A stretch of DNA of 64,000 nt from Portunus trituberculatus (GCF_017591435.1 NC_059268.1:11778684-11842683), one strand, 5' to 3'; counted from the stretch's first letter, positions 52,290 through 63,232 are shown. A program made the numbers and translations. The notes: generated by a model from the letters alone, not told the origin.

Positions 52290-52376
52290 ATGATGGAACA
52301 GAGCGAGAATAAAGAGAATGTACTCCTGCACAAAGAGAAAACTGCAGATGATGTCGCCGCGGACAACACTAATAAG
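52290..52376 (+). CDS. MASTL: MASTL exon 1: start and N-terminal tail
   Basis: Begins with tandem ATG codons; the second has A at -3 and G at +4, so either may be used. It encodes MMEQSENKENVLLHKE and ends phase 0 at gtgagt. It contains a KEN tripeptide (residues 8-10), a possible APC/C degron. Not conserved in sequence with vertebrate MASTL, as expected for this tail. Confidence 0.85.
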
Positions 52377-55300
52377 GTGAGTAAGCAACAGTCAGTGCTG
52401 TAATAGAAGCATAGGATTGTAGCTTAGCAGTAAATATGTGTCCACCTGGATTTCTTACCTCCGATTTGCTGAACGGCGTCATTTCTATGCCGAGTATCTA
52501 TGTAGCCCTATTTGTACTCTTAATGGTAGTCCAGTGAATTATGGCTCATCACATAAAGACCTTAGAATAACAGTTAATGATTAATTGGAATTTAAACATG
52601 TAAGATTTGTAGGGCATTACAGGAGAAAGCCGTCTGTCTCACTGATACGGAAGGAGTGCACCACTGGAAAATACACATCTTTTTAAGACACTTTTCTTCT
52701 ATACACTTTCCCTTCCAAATTACTCATATAGTATTAATGCTGTCACTGTTCCCGAGAAAGCGTCCCTTGTGCTCGTCTTTCCTGAACAGAGCTCAATGGT
52801 GTACATAAGCTGTTTCTTGCATTGCTAGTTTTTTTGTCACATATTACTTTCAATTGGGAGAAATGATAAGCAATTAACTAACCCATGTTGTTGTTTTTTT
52901 CCAGATGCCAAAGATAGAGGATTTCCAGTTCCTCAAACCAATAAGTCGTGGAGCATTTGGGTAAATAGTAATTTTTATGATTTATATTTTTTTAGGTTAA
53001 GCTTGTCAAAATGCAAAATAAGTAGAGCATCTCAGAGTCCTTTTATTTTTGTTCATTTCTTGAAACTTGTCTGCCATGAACACTGATCAATTAAGTACCA
53101 CTATAAAAAAAATTGAATTGGTTTTGGTTGCCTGTACTAAACATATTGCCTTGCTGGAACAGGAAAGTATTTTTGGGATGTAAGAAGGAAAACCCGTCTC
53201 AGCTGTATGCCATTAAAGTTGTCAAGAAGTCTGATATTTTACACAAGAATATGGTGGAGCAAGGTGAGTTGAAGGAGATATTTGTAAAGTCTGATTATAG
53301 CTGCTAATTTTTCCCCTGATTAAGTGACATTTGGGAAAGAAAAAAGTGAGAGGAGGAAAAATAAGTTATCTTTTCTTTATAATGTCATCTTTTTCAGTGA
53401 TTACCGAGAGGGATGCCTTGGCAAGAACAAAGAGTCCATACTGTGTTCAGCTGTATTACTCTCTTCAGACAGCATCTAATGTTTATCTTGTAAGTGCTAC
53501 TCGTGCTACAGTACCAAGCAAATATAGATTGTAACTCTTTCATCAATATTTTCTTGTTTTCCATTTGAGGGACTTTCATTGACAACAGTTGTCAGCGATG
53601 GACTCAAGACCATACACTCATCCAGTGCCCTTTGCATTTTTAAGTTATATGATTTGAAAAAAAAGAAAATAGCCACATTGCATCGTACAAATAATAATAA
53701 ATTAAAGATTTGGATATCACTCGGCTTTCACAGCTACATTTATATCCAACCAAAATGCTCTCATCTGCCACCCCACATGCTTTCCACTCCCACACTAACC
53801 ATGCTAGTGTCTTCATCTCTTGTGCTTGTGATGAAGAGTCAGTTTATGCTGTGATAAGTGGCTGTACTCCACACATTTCAGGTGGTGAATGTGTTTGCAC
53901 CAGCACCACCACTGCTATATCTGCTCTCGCTCATAGCCTCCTAAAGGCTGTGTGCTAGCATAAGTTGATGTTGGTAAATGCTTTTATTGTCTGTCTGTGA
54001 TAATAGCCCATCAAATTACAACTGTTCATTTACTGTTCAGCCAGATTGCAGTACTCTTTCAAATGACAAAGCATCTGCTTTCTTAACACATTCCTTGCGA
54101 TTGCCAACATGGCAAACTCTCCCGCACTATGATACAAATAAATAAATTGTTGTCAAGCCAGTGAAGCGAGAAGAGCAGAGTGTTGTCTGGGAGAACACCC
54201 AAACAAACTGGCAATTGCAACAAGTTTGCCCAGTAGTGGATCACATCACATGCCATGAAAAATCTATGACTTCTCTGCAATACAACCCACTGGTGGACAT
54301 ACTTTATTTGTCAATATTCAGTGTGTCTCTATGCTGTACTACGTTTTTCTTCTCCTAAATTTTTTTATATATTTTTGTCTCCATTTTGTGTATTAAAAAA
54401 TGGTTTTATGTTCAACAGAAGAGAGAGAAAAGATAAAGTAAGATAATAGAGATATCAGGAAAATTATGAAATTATGAAAAGATCAATAAAGAAAATTATT
54501 GAAGCTTATCAAGGAAAGTCCAATTGTGATATATCACTTTAGATTGTTCGTTATAGAAAAGGTTTATGTTTTTAAAGAAAATACAAGATAATATTGTTTT
54601 CTTACATGTAAGAGGAAAAAAAAGTATTTTTCAGTTAAATTTTGTAGGAAATATTTTTTTAGTTATTATGTTTTGTTTCTTTTACAAATAAACATACCTA
54701 AGTATGTTTATTTGTAGATGCAATTCAAAAGGGTCACCAATGCCAGCTTTTTTTTTCAGTTTGTCCAAATAATAGGAAAAATTAAAAAATCTGTAGAAAA
54801 ATCATTGAAGCTTGTCAAGGAAAGTCCAGTTGTGATATCTGTTTCAATGATTTGTAATAGAAAAGTTTAAGTTCTTCTGAAGGAAAAAAAATGCAAGATA
54901 ATATAGTTTTTTACATGTACTGTATATATAAGATTAAAATGTGATGTATGTGAAAACTGTTGCACAACCCACTGGTGGGTCGTGCAACAGTGGATAGTGA
55001 CTGATGACCCACCAGTGGGTCGTATTGAAGGGAACGTGTTGAAAATAAACTCATGAGTGTTACATTTCACTTCATGTCTGGCTACCTAAGTATCTTTGTT
55101 GATGTCTAATGTGTGTATCACTTCTAGATCATGGAGTACTTAATAGGAGGTGATCTGAAGTCTCTCTTGGCCATTTATGGTTATTTTGATGAGTCTATGG
55201 CCACCTTCTATGCTGCAGAGTTGGGACTTGCTCTTCACTATCTACACAGGTATTGTGTTATACCATTGTTATTGTTTTCTGTATCACTATATTTCACATA

Positions 55301-58300
55301 TGAAGAAAATTAGCAAAAAAATTAGAAAAGACTTAAAATATTTTTTCTCCCACAATTCAATAGGAAACTCTAACACCGTTCAGATATTGTACTGTTATAT
55401 TTCTCTTGTAAAGTTCAGCTTACAGGATGGTTGAAAGCATAACAAAGCAGTGTCTATAATTTACTATAAGAGGAATGAAAAATCAACTGTGAAATAATTT
55501 CAGTCACGGAATAGTACACCGTGATGTGAAGCCAGACAATCTTCTTCTTGACAACAAAGGTCACCTGAAGTTAACTGACTTTGGGCTCAGCAAAATTACT
55601 CTTCATAAAGGTGAGTCTCTGCCATTATGTTAATGCTATGTGCTGGTATTGTCTAACCTCAAAACTCTCAGCAGTGATAATTCTTCCAGCATTAGAATCA
55701 CAAATAAGATGACTGGAATTCACTATATGTTCAGCTCAAAGAGGAGATTTTTGTACACAAAGATTCATTTTATTTTATTTATTTATTTTCTTTAACATGC
55801 AAAAAATTATTAGAAAAAAAAATTCATCCCCAAAGTTCCTGTAGAATCACACATAAAAGATCATACTGCATGTATATGAATATGTATATGAAATGTTTTT
55901 ATGAGCTAGTTACATTAGTGTTGTTGAAAAAAAAATATATATATATATGGAAATTTTTATCAATTTTTGTAGGATTCACATCATACAAGAAAGTGAAAAT
56001 TTTTATTCCAGAATTCATGTGAATGATTATGTGTATTAATTCCATAAAACTTATTGTAGCAATATAATTCTTCCAGCACCACAGTAAGCAACCCTTAAAG
56101 CAACTTGGGTCCATGTTGTCAAAATAATTTGCCTAATAATGCAGCAAAAGTAATATTTTTCATTATATTTGTTCTACTTTTCTAGGAGTTACCAATGATG
56201 CTAACAAATATTTTTCTGGAAACTTGCAAATATTAAGCACGTATTTCAGACATTACTGGAACACCCACTGGCAACTTGCCGGCACAGCTCTACATGAGGA
56301 CTCCTGGCCAGATTCTTTCCCTTGCCTCTCAGCTTTCCTTTGTGAGTTGTGCAGTAAGATATATTAAGAATGAATAGATAAGTAGATTCCTCAGAAATTT
56401 TTATCTATTTTATTTTATTTATCTATTTTTTGTTATTATTTTTTATTTATTTTATTTTATTTTTTCTGATTGATTGTTACAATTGCAGAGATCTGAAGAT
56501 GGTAACTTAACCCTGGATACCTCTCTAGTCAGTGATCAGAGCACTCTAAGCAATGCAGGCTTGAAGAAACTTTCTTCAAGAAGTCATAGTTTCACCCAAA
56601 GGGCACAGAGGTGAGAAGGCACAAATCATTATGTATAGAACTAAACCAAAAATGTGGTAACAGCATTTTATTTTACTTTGTGTTTTGTTGAAATAGCCCC
56701 AAGTCATCTTATCCATGGTAAGGCAATGAATTGTAATAATTATCAGCTCAGGAATTATCATATTTCTTGCAGTGGGCTTTGAGTTTGCATCTTGCACTAA
56801 GGCATATATACTAAAGGAATCTTGTATGACTAGATGTTGGGTTGAATTGCTCACACTGAAAGGATAAACATAAATACATTGACTTGCAAGCACCAATTCA
56901 ACTACAGTAGATAATTGGCAAGTTGCTTCATTCGTACCGAAAGTGTGTTTATGGGTGTTCTGAACACATGGTTGGGATCCAAAAAACTGAACTTAGATTT
57001 AGTGTATTATAAGATTTAGTGTATTATAACAATATTAGAATGTATAACCAAAAATAATACAAAAGCTTGATTCTTTTACTTTTCTGTAAAGCCTAAAATA
57101 ATTATTCTACTTCAGCTAAGCACTGCAATGTGGTTATTTATTCAGCAAAAGACACTGAAAATTTTACTTTCATCAGAAATCGTGGCAGAGTGGCAACACA
57201 TGTTAACAGCTCAATGCAGTCCACTACACCTTGTAGCAGAAATAGTGGTGCAGTCTCTCCTGCAACTGTTTCACCTACTGTAAAGAAGGAATGCCCTGCA
57301 GTGGAAGGTAAGTTAGTGTAATGGTAGCACCAAAACTCCTCCATCAATATTTTCAACTTTCCCTCTGTGCTATTAGCCAGAGTTGTATCATGAACACATA
57401 ATAATAAATGATAATGATAAATAACATGGAATAAGAAAACCTATTTCCACTTCTTTGACTTTTCAGAATCACCAAATACCAAGAGATATGGTACCTTCTC
57501 TGACTTAAAGAGGCACTTTGATTTTTCAAGTGTTTGCTCACCAAAGGAACAGTCAGACCAGGAAGTGAAGAGCAGAGTGCCTTCTCCATGCACACCAACA
57601 TTTTACACACCTTGTCAGTCTCCACATGAATGTCAGTTGGTCTATGCTTCCCCCAAAGAAGGTGATATCTCTAGTGACTTCGATGTGTCATCAGTTAGTG
57701 ATTTTGGACATGAGAGTGGCATCCATCCCCTCTCTGTGCTTCACTCCAGAGACAACAGTTTAGATGACATCAAAGAAGAAGATACTGAAGACATCAAGAC
57801 CTTAGGTGATCACATAAATACAAGCTCGCCAAAACATGTATCATCCACTACTGCTGACTTGACATGTTTACATGAATCTGACTCATCCATGCAGAGTCTT
57901 AACCAAATGGTAACTAATGAATTGAGTCACAGAAAGCATAGAGAAAAGAGAAAAGATCCTAATGCAGACCAATCAGTTGATGTATGTGAAAACAATCCTT
58001 CTCTAAAAGATGACTCTTGCATTTCTGGCTATAGTGATGATGTTTTCCTTGATGAGGCTAGTAATGCCAGTAGCTTAGAACATTTTGACTTGAATGCAGC
58101 ACCCAAAAGTACCAATGAAAATGACTTGAACAAGCTTCACCCACGCCTCCGAGCACTTTCTCAGCTGACTGACTATGTGTCTCCAGTTGCTACTGTAGTT
58201 AACACTCAGTCAACCAAGTCCAAAACAGTTTTCTCAGCAGATATTACTACTAGTTCTCCTGTTTCTCCAAACTTCAGAAAATGGAATCAGACTTCCAAAT

Positions 58301-61300
58301 TTCCAAAAGCTACAGGTCAAACAATCCTAAAGATGACTGTTTCTGATTCTGAAGTGCCTGCAGAGAACACAGATTTTTCAAATAAGGAAATTATCAGTAC
58401 AGATCAAAGACAAAACAATTGTGACGATATACAAGAGACTGATAACTCATCTGACTCCAAAGAAAACACAACAGTTGAAGACGCAGTGCATCAAACATCA
58501 CACAGCAGAGCTCAGCATGCCATGGTAAACTTTAAGGTACCATCTTATGCCCGAGGAGTTAAGCGACCAATGAGTTCCGCTTCTTCAACCTCTCCAGTAA
58601 CAGCCAGTAGTGGACCTCACTCAACAGGACTCACAAGAACCTTTGGAAAAATTCATTTTGATGAAAACACACCAAAGAAGCAAGATACCAAGAGATTGTG
58701 TGTCAACAAGCAGAGTAGGACTTCTTACAGGACCTTGAATGAGGGACAGAAAACTCCTGACAATCAAATCAAAAGGTAATTCTGATGGTTCAACCTCCCA
58801 CTATTGTTATTATAATGGAAAGCAAAATCATGGTTGCTGAGTTATGGAATCATGCTTAAGCATTCTAAATTCATGGTTGGCTGCACAATTCTTTCATAAC
58901 ATTGCTTTATTTTAACCTGTATTGAGACTCATTTTTGATAAGACTGGATGGTAAATGAAGTGAAGTGAATGCACACATCAGTCATGGAATGCAGGAGCTC
59001 TAGGAATAAATAAAGATCATTGAAATGATGAAAATGTGTAGGCTACTCATGAAAAGAGAAAAAACTTGATCTGTGACAATAGGGGTGCAGTAACCTAAGT
59101 AACTACATACTCTTGTTTACTTGTCTTTATCAGATTTTGGCCATGATGGCTTCCATATATATATTATTACCAATGTTTTATTTGTAACAGTGATTGGTAA
59201 GTAAATAGAATTTCAACACATACTTTTTATTATATTTTTTTTCATTATTTTATTATTTCATTTTATTTTTATTTTTGCAGAGATAGTGGAGTAGAACTGA
59301 TAGCACAAAACAGTGTGAACTCTCCAGATGCAACCTTTGAGGTAAGTGACTAAAACTGACTTATAATAATCTGCAGTGAATACAATTTGTAATATGTATG
59401 AGTTTTTGCAGATATTGCTAGGCATAAATTATTTTAAGCAGAAAATGTTTTGTGCACATTTACATTTTGAAGTGTTGTTTAGCTATGGGTGTGGGTGGGT
59501 GACATTTTCACAGCAACTGATCCAACATTTATGTCTTATCATGTAATTTATCATACAGTATTGTTACTATGCTTATAGATGTATGTATACCTTGTTTACT
59601 TAACCTATATTCCTGGCGCCGAGGCGGGTTTAAAAGCTGGGCGCTGATTGGCTGCACCCCTCTCTCGCTAGCACCCACGGAGAGGCTGTGTCTCGTATGT
59701 CCAGTGAGAAATGTTTTTATTTTATATGCTATAACTCACTTCATATAAGGGATAGCCAGATTTGGTTAACACCATAAGATGTATTGTAGAAAATTAACAA
59801 AAGAAAAAAGATAATGGTATTACGACGAGTTGAACTGCGACGATTTCATAAAAATGTTTATATCCTGTTTTGTTTTGCTCGTTATTTTCAAAGGATATTC
59901 ATTGAATACTGAAATATATTATTGCATCATATAGGAAAACCTTTCATGAACACGATAGTGTTATCAGAATGCAGGTAAACCTCCACTTAGTGAAAACACA
60001 TTGTCATTTGTAGCCACATGTTACTTGCCGTGGCTTATGGTGAGCCGCTCCACCACCACCAACACTACCACGGAGCGGCTCGCTGCAAGCCGCAGCGAGT
60101 AACATGTGGCTACAAATGACAATGTGTTTTCATTAAGTGGAGGTTTACCTGCATTCTGATAACACTATCGTGTTCATGAGAGTTTTTCCTATATGATGCA
60201 ATAATATATTTCAGCATTCAATGGACATCCTTTGAAAATAACAAGCAAAACAAAACAGGATATAAACATTTTTATGAAATTGTCGCAGTTCAACTCGTCA
60301 TGATACCATTATCTTCATGATACCATTATCTTTTCTTTTGTTAATTTTCTACAATACATCTTGATTGTACAGTCACTGCTGAGTCTTATGGTGCTAACCA
60401 AATCTGGCTATCCCTTATATGAAGTGAGTTATAGCATATAAAATAAAAACATTTCTCACTGGACATACGAGACACAGCCTCTCCGTGGGTGCTAGCGAGA
60501 GAGGGGTGCAGCCAATCAGCGCCCAGCTTTTAAACCCACCTCGGTGCCAGGAATATAGGTTAAGTAAACAAGGTATAGTATAATATTGATAATTATACTG
60601 ATACATTTGAAAAATAATGTTCCAATAGCTTGTAAGATGGTACAGTGAGAGTGACATGAGCATTGATGAGGCCGAGAGGAAGCCTAATGCTAAGGGGAAT
60701 CCCTCGCCATCAGCTGTGAGTTCTGCTTCACATGCTTCCCGCTCTCAACATTTCTTAAGTTACCACACTCCTGCAAGGATACCTGTGAGTTCTGCTTCAA
60801 GTTATGTTCTTAGTGTTTTCAAGGAAAAATTGTCTTCTATAGAAGTTTTTTCTTGTTTGATAAATGTTCTGCATTAGAAAGTAAAAAAAAAAATGCAAAC
60901 TTATTGAGTAATGGAAACACTTACCTATATTAGTATATTTTCTCCTACTTTTCATACTGCAAACTTTTAGTAAATAGTCTGTTTGTGTTTTGTCTTTCAC
61001 TTAAATGTTTACTTTTCACAGAGCATACCAAGTAGTCCTCTGCCAGAGTTTGGACAGACACCGCTGAGGGCTCCCAAGAGTGTGAGGCGTGGAGTTCAAC
61101 CTATTGGGTGTGAATCCCGCATATTAGGCACCCCTGACTATCTTGCACCTGAACTGTTGCTTCATCTTGGTCATGGTAATGTGTGATGTATTTCAGGTTA
61201 AGTAAACAGAACTAAGCATTGTATACCTTAGAGATTCTTAGAATATAAAGAAGTTTAAAACTTGCTAAAGTACATGTATAAATCATCACATTTTCAAATA

Positions 61301-63232
61301 TCCTTAACTGTAGCATAGCAGCTTCACAGCCCGTGACTAATTTCTGATAATAGTTATCAGATTGTTTCAAGCTGGTACTTAAATAAACATAATGTTAAAT
61401 GGAAACTTAGAATATCTTTATTACTTTTTGTATATAGCTGTTGATATGTGAATTTTTTTCTAAGTACATTCCTTGTTTTTCCAGGGCCTGCAGTTGACTG
61501 GTGGGCTCTAGGAGTGTGTCTCTTTGAGTTCATGACAGGCATCCCACCTTTCAATGATGAAACTCCTGAGGCAGTGTTTCACAATATCTTGCAAAGAGGT
61601 ATTGTTGATATAAATCTCATGAATGTCCAGGTGGATGTACTTACAAGAAATTTTGTGAAGTTAATTTCATATATCAAATAAGGTCTCAATCCCATTTAGC
61701 ATACTCATGGAAGGGCAAAAGAAGAAAAATCTCACTTATTTTTTATTTGTACATCTTTTGTATATCAACTTTTTTCATCTTCAACTATTGTGCCGAGTCA
61801 TGTAGATAGTTTCTGTTTGCTCAAAATTTTCATCATAAATGTATCTTGATATTATATATATCCTTGATATTTCCACATTTGTAATTTGGGTGTTCTCTGT
61901 GATCTGAAAAAAACTGCCAGAAGTGGATCAAATGGAAAAGAATTTCCACATCTTTTGTTTGTTATAAAACAAAGTAATAGAATAATAGCAACATTTTTAG
62001 CTGCCATCATCAAGCAGAAAGCAAGAAATATGGCAAAACATGCTAAATACTATGCACATTGTTTCTTGGAGGCATCATCACCTTGGGACAAATATATTTT
62101 TTCATCTATATATGACCTGACTATCCATTCAAGTTATACAGTTGATATACTCATATATAAATCCTGGTGAATATGAAAGAGACACTCATATTTTGATGCC
62201 ATCATAATATCCTGGCAGCACAAATAATACTCAACTCATTCTTAGAGGATTTGCCAGATAAAGCATTAGTCCCTCAAGGAACCACAGGAAAATGTTTACT
62301 ACTAAATATATAGCAAGAGATTTTGAATAAATATGAAAACACTGCCATCCTAATTGCAAATATTTAGCTTTTAGTAATTAATGAGTAGAATGTGCATCAT
62401 AAGATCCAAAGGATACTGTTAAGAGAAACACTTAGGATCAATGTTTTGTAGCATTTAATTACTGTGCATTAAGATGTATCATGAGAAACAGTATCAGCAT
62501 GACACATTTCCAGAGAGCTATGAGAGTGTTGATCCCATCCTACATTAAAACTGCTAATGACCAGGTCAGCAACTCGCTACACCCTAATGATTTATGCATT
62601 TCATTAATGTTTTTCAAAGTTAGTTAAGTTGCACTGACAGACTTTGTTGGTGTCTGACAGATGTCCCTTGGCCTGAAAATGAAGAGGCTCTCTCCAAGGA
62701 GGCTGTGGAGTGTGTAGACAAGCTCTTGGAGTATGACCCCAAGACTCGAGCAGATTTTGAATATATGAAAACTACTGCCCTTTTCTCTAATATTGATTGG
62801 ATCAACCTAAGCAGCACTCAGCCACCCTTCATTCCTCAGCCAGACGATGCAATGGACACAACCTACTTTGAAGGTAAGTGTTTTATGTATTAATCAAACA
62901 CAAATGTATTTGTTTATTTAAAGACATAACTAAGTCTTATGACCACAGTAATATTGTCTTAATAAAGCATCATTATATGTATCATTATATGTCTCTGATA
63001 GTAATTATGTAAAAAAAAATAGGAATAAATATACATCTACATCACTAAAACATCTGTTTGACCAACAACTGTGTACAAATAATACATCTTTACTTCAGCA
63101 ATTATTTGATGCATGTGGGTGGAATGCATAGAGAGTCAAATGGTCTATCCTATTTGTATCTTATTTTTTCTCATCTTTTTTCCAGCTCGAAACAATATCC
63201 AACATCTCACTGTCTCCAACTTTGACTTGTGA
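52290..63232 (+). CDS. MASTL: Greatwall/MASTL serine/threonine kinase, complete gene (16 exons)
   Basis: Seen: exons 52290-52376, 52905-52960, 53163-53263, 53398-53489, 55128-55249, 55504-55610, 56250-56341, 56489-56610, 57177-57307, 57467-58775, 59281-59341, 60629-60784, 61022-61175, 61485-61598, 62661-62873 and 63186-63232 sum to 2964 bp: 987 residues plus TGA, all GT-AG with matching phases. Gly loop ISRGAFGKVFLG (43-53), Lys66 in YAIKVVKK, Glu85, HRDVKPDN (158-165) and DFG (178-180) are intact. An insert of about 630 residues precedes GTPDYLAPE, DWWALGVCLFEF and the tail HLTVSNFDL. Known: Greatwall phosphorylates ENSA/ARPP19, which then inhibits PP2A-B55 at mitotic entry. T193 and T206 match conserved activating TP sites; S983 matches the C-terminal autophosphorylation site. 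An in-frame TGA at 52263-52265 supports the start. The human protein is about 880 residues; the excess is in the insert. Confidence 0.96.
52905..52960 (+). CDS. MASTL: MASTL exon 2: start of kinase domain
   Basis: Encodes MPKIEDFQFLKPISRGAF and two bases of the next Gly: the first beta strand and the glycine-rich loop. Phase 0 in, phase 2 out. Confidence 0.94.
53163..53263 (+). CDS. MASTL: MASTL exon 3: glycine loop end and catalytic lysine
   Basis: Encodes GKVFLGCKKENPSQ, LYAIKVVKKSDIL and HKNMVEQ. The Lys of YAIK is the ATP-anchoring residue; KVVKKSDILHKNM is typical of Greatwall. Confidence 0.95.
53398..53489 (+). CDS. MASTL: MASTL exon 4: helix C and hinge approach
   Basis: Encodes VITERDALARTKSPYC and VQLYYSLQTASNVYL, with the helix C Glu in TERDAL. 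It is directly comparable to the same block in vertebrate Greatwall. Phase 1 in, phase 0 out. Confidence 0.95.
54470..54920 (+). repeat. Direct repeat pair in MASTL intron 4
   Basis: About 130 bp at 54480-54615 and again at 54785-54920 share ATTGAAGCTT, TCAAGGAAAGTCCA, TTGTGATAT and GCAAGATAATAT-type blocks. A perfect 15-bp-stem hairpin (54683-54716) lies between them. Confidence 0.65.
54683..54716. repeat. Perfect hairpin, 15-bp stem and 4-base loop
   Basis: TACAAATAAACATAC, CTAA, then the exact complement GTATGTTTATTTGTA. Confidence 0.85.
54957..55023. repeat. Nested palindromes around ACCCACTGGTGGGT
   Basis: A near-perfect 30-bp palindrome (GTTGCACAACCCACTGGTGG continuing GTCGTGCAAC) is followed 20 bases later by its reversed core ACCCACCAGTGGGT. 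A related ACCCACTGGTGG occurs at 54285-54297. Confidence 0.7.
55128..55249 (+). CDS. MASTL: MASTL exon 5: hinge and helices D/E
   Basis: Encodes IMEYLIGGDLKSLLAIYGYF, then DESMATFYAAELGLALHYLH. MEYLIGGD and IYGYFDE are near-identical to family members. Confidence 0.96.
55504..55610 (+). CDS. MASTL: MASTL exon 6: catalytic loop and DFG
   Basis: Encodes SHGIVHRDVKPDNLLLDNK, GHLKLTDFGLSKITLHK. The catalytic Asp is in HRD (Leu to Val in the usual HRDLKPDN, a mild change); DFG is intact. Confidence 0.96.
56250..56341 (+). CDS. MASTL: MASTL exon 7: start of the activation-segment insert
   Basis: Encodes DITGTPTGNLPAQLYMRTPG followed by QILSLASQLSF. It carries both N-terminal activating TP sites (T193, T206) and the RTPGQ-LSL block conserved with vertebrates. 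The acceptor was set by frame and homology at tatttcag; an earlier AG puts the conserved block out of frame. Confidence 0.93.
56489..56610 (+). CDS. MASTL: MASTL exon 8: insert (NCMR), disordered
   Basis: Encodes a Ser/Thr-rich stretch beginning RSEDGNLTLDTSLVSDQS and ending SFTQRAQ. Open through a matching phase (0 in, 2 out). Low complexity typical of the non-conserved middle region. Confidence 0.85.
57177..57307 (+). CDS. MASTL: MASTL exon 9: insert (NCMR), disordered
   Basis: Phase 2 in, phase 1 out. Encodes NRGRVATHVNSSMQSTTPCS, then SPATVSPTVKKECPAVE. It holds several SP/TP proline-directed sites. Confidence 0.85.
57467..58775 (+). CDS. MASTL: MASTL exon 10: main NCMR exon (1309 bp)
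   Basis: Encodes residues 304-740 with two bases of R740. No fold is recognised: rich in Ser, Thr, Asp, Glu and Asn, with many SP/TP sites, a basic run HRKHREKRK and a second one PKKQDTKRL as possible nuclear localisation signals, and a KEN tripeptide at 635-637. It ends in QKTPDNQIKR, matching the block that in vertebrate MASTL directly precedes the C-lobe part of the activation segment. Confidence 0.94.
59281..59341 (+). CDS. MASTL: MASTL exon 11: extra insert exon
   Basis: 61 bp, phase 2 in, phase 0 out: DSGVELIAQNSVNSPDATFE. It has no counterpart recognised in vertebrate MASTL, where the flanking blocks are nearly adjacent. It is needed for frame: exon 10 cannot join exon 12 or 13 without it. 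Confidence 0.78.
59586..60577. mobile_element. 992-bp foldback (near-palindromic) element in MASTL intron 11
   Basis: The left arm from 59586 (TATACCTTGTTTACTTAACC) is repeated in inverted orientation up to 60577, meeting at a 20-base loop at 60052-60071. Arms of about 480-500 bp differ by scattered substitutions, a duplicated 17-18 bp segment near 60299-60331 and about 20 extra bases near 60361. Flanks are GTATA-like, so the target duplication is ambiguous. No transposase frame; probably a non-autonomous DNA element. Confidence 0.85.
60629..60784 (+). CDS. MASTL: MASTL exon 12: extra insert exon with two donor sites
   Basis: 156 bp, phase 0-0: LVRWYSESDMSIDEAERKP, then GNPSPSAVSSASHAS, ending in YHTPARIP. 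A second donor with 17 identical bases lies 69 bp upstream inside the exon, in frame. It lies just downstream of a large foldback element. As a symmetric exon it could also be skipped without a frame change. Confidence 0.75.
61022..61175 (+). CDS. MASTL: MASTL exon 13: end of insert, activation loop, APE
   Basis: Encodes SIPSSPLPEFGQTPLRAPKS, VRRGVQPIGCESRILG and TPDYLAPELLLHLGH. PKSVRRGV and RILGTPDYLAPELLL are almost invariant in Greatwall. One of the two TP sites seen before KSVRRG in vertebrates is AP here. Confidence 0.95.
61485..61598 (+). CDS. MASTL: MASTL exon 14: helix F and G region
   Basis: Encodes GPAVDWWALGVCLFEFMTG, IPPFNDETPEAVFHNILQR. The structural Asp of DWWALG is present. 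Confidence 0.96.
62661..62873 (+). CDS. MASTL: MASTL exon 15: C-lobe end and AGC tail
   Basis: Encodes VPWPENEEALSKEAVECVDK, LLEYDPKTRADFEYM, ALFSNIDWINLSS and PPFIPQPDDAMDTTYFE. PPFIPQPDD-DT-YFE is the AGC C-tail segment. Confidence 0.96.
63186..63232 (+). CDS. MASTL: MASTL exon 16: C-terminus and stop
   Basis: Encodes ARNNIQHLTVSNFDL and TGA. QHLTVS-F-L is the conserved last segment of Greatwall, with S983 at the known autophosphorylation position. There is no hydrophobic motif, as usual for this AGC member. Confidence 0.95.

Noticed and set aside
53579..53958. Open frames inside MASTL intron 4
   Set aside because: They interrupt the kinase domain between VYL and IMEYL, which are contiguous in all family members; the splice sites at 53489 and 55128 remove them.
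56186..56249. Earlier acceptor (ttttctag, 56179-56186) for MASTL exon 7
   Set aside because: It would put the conserved TPGQILSLASQLSF block out of frame; tatttcag at 56249 restores exact continuity.
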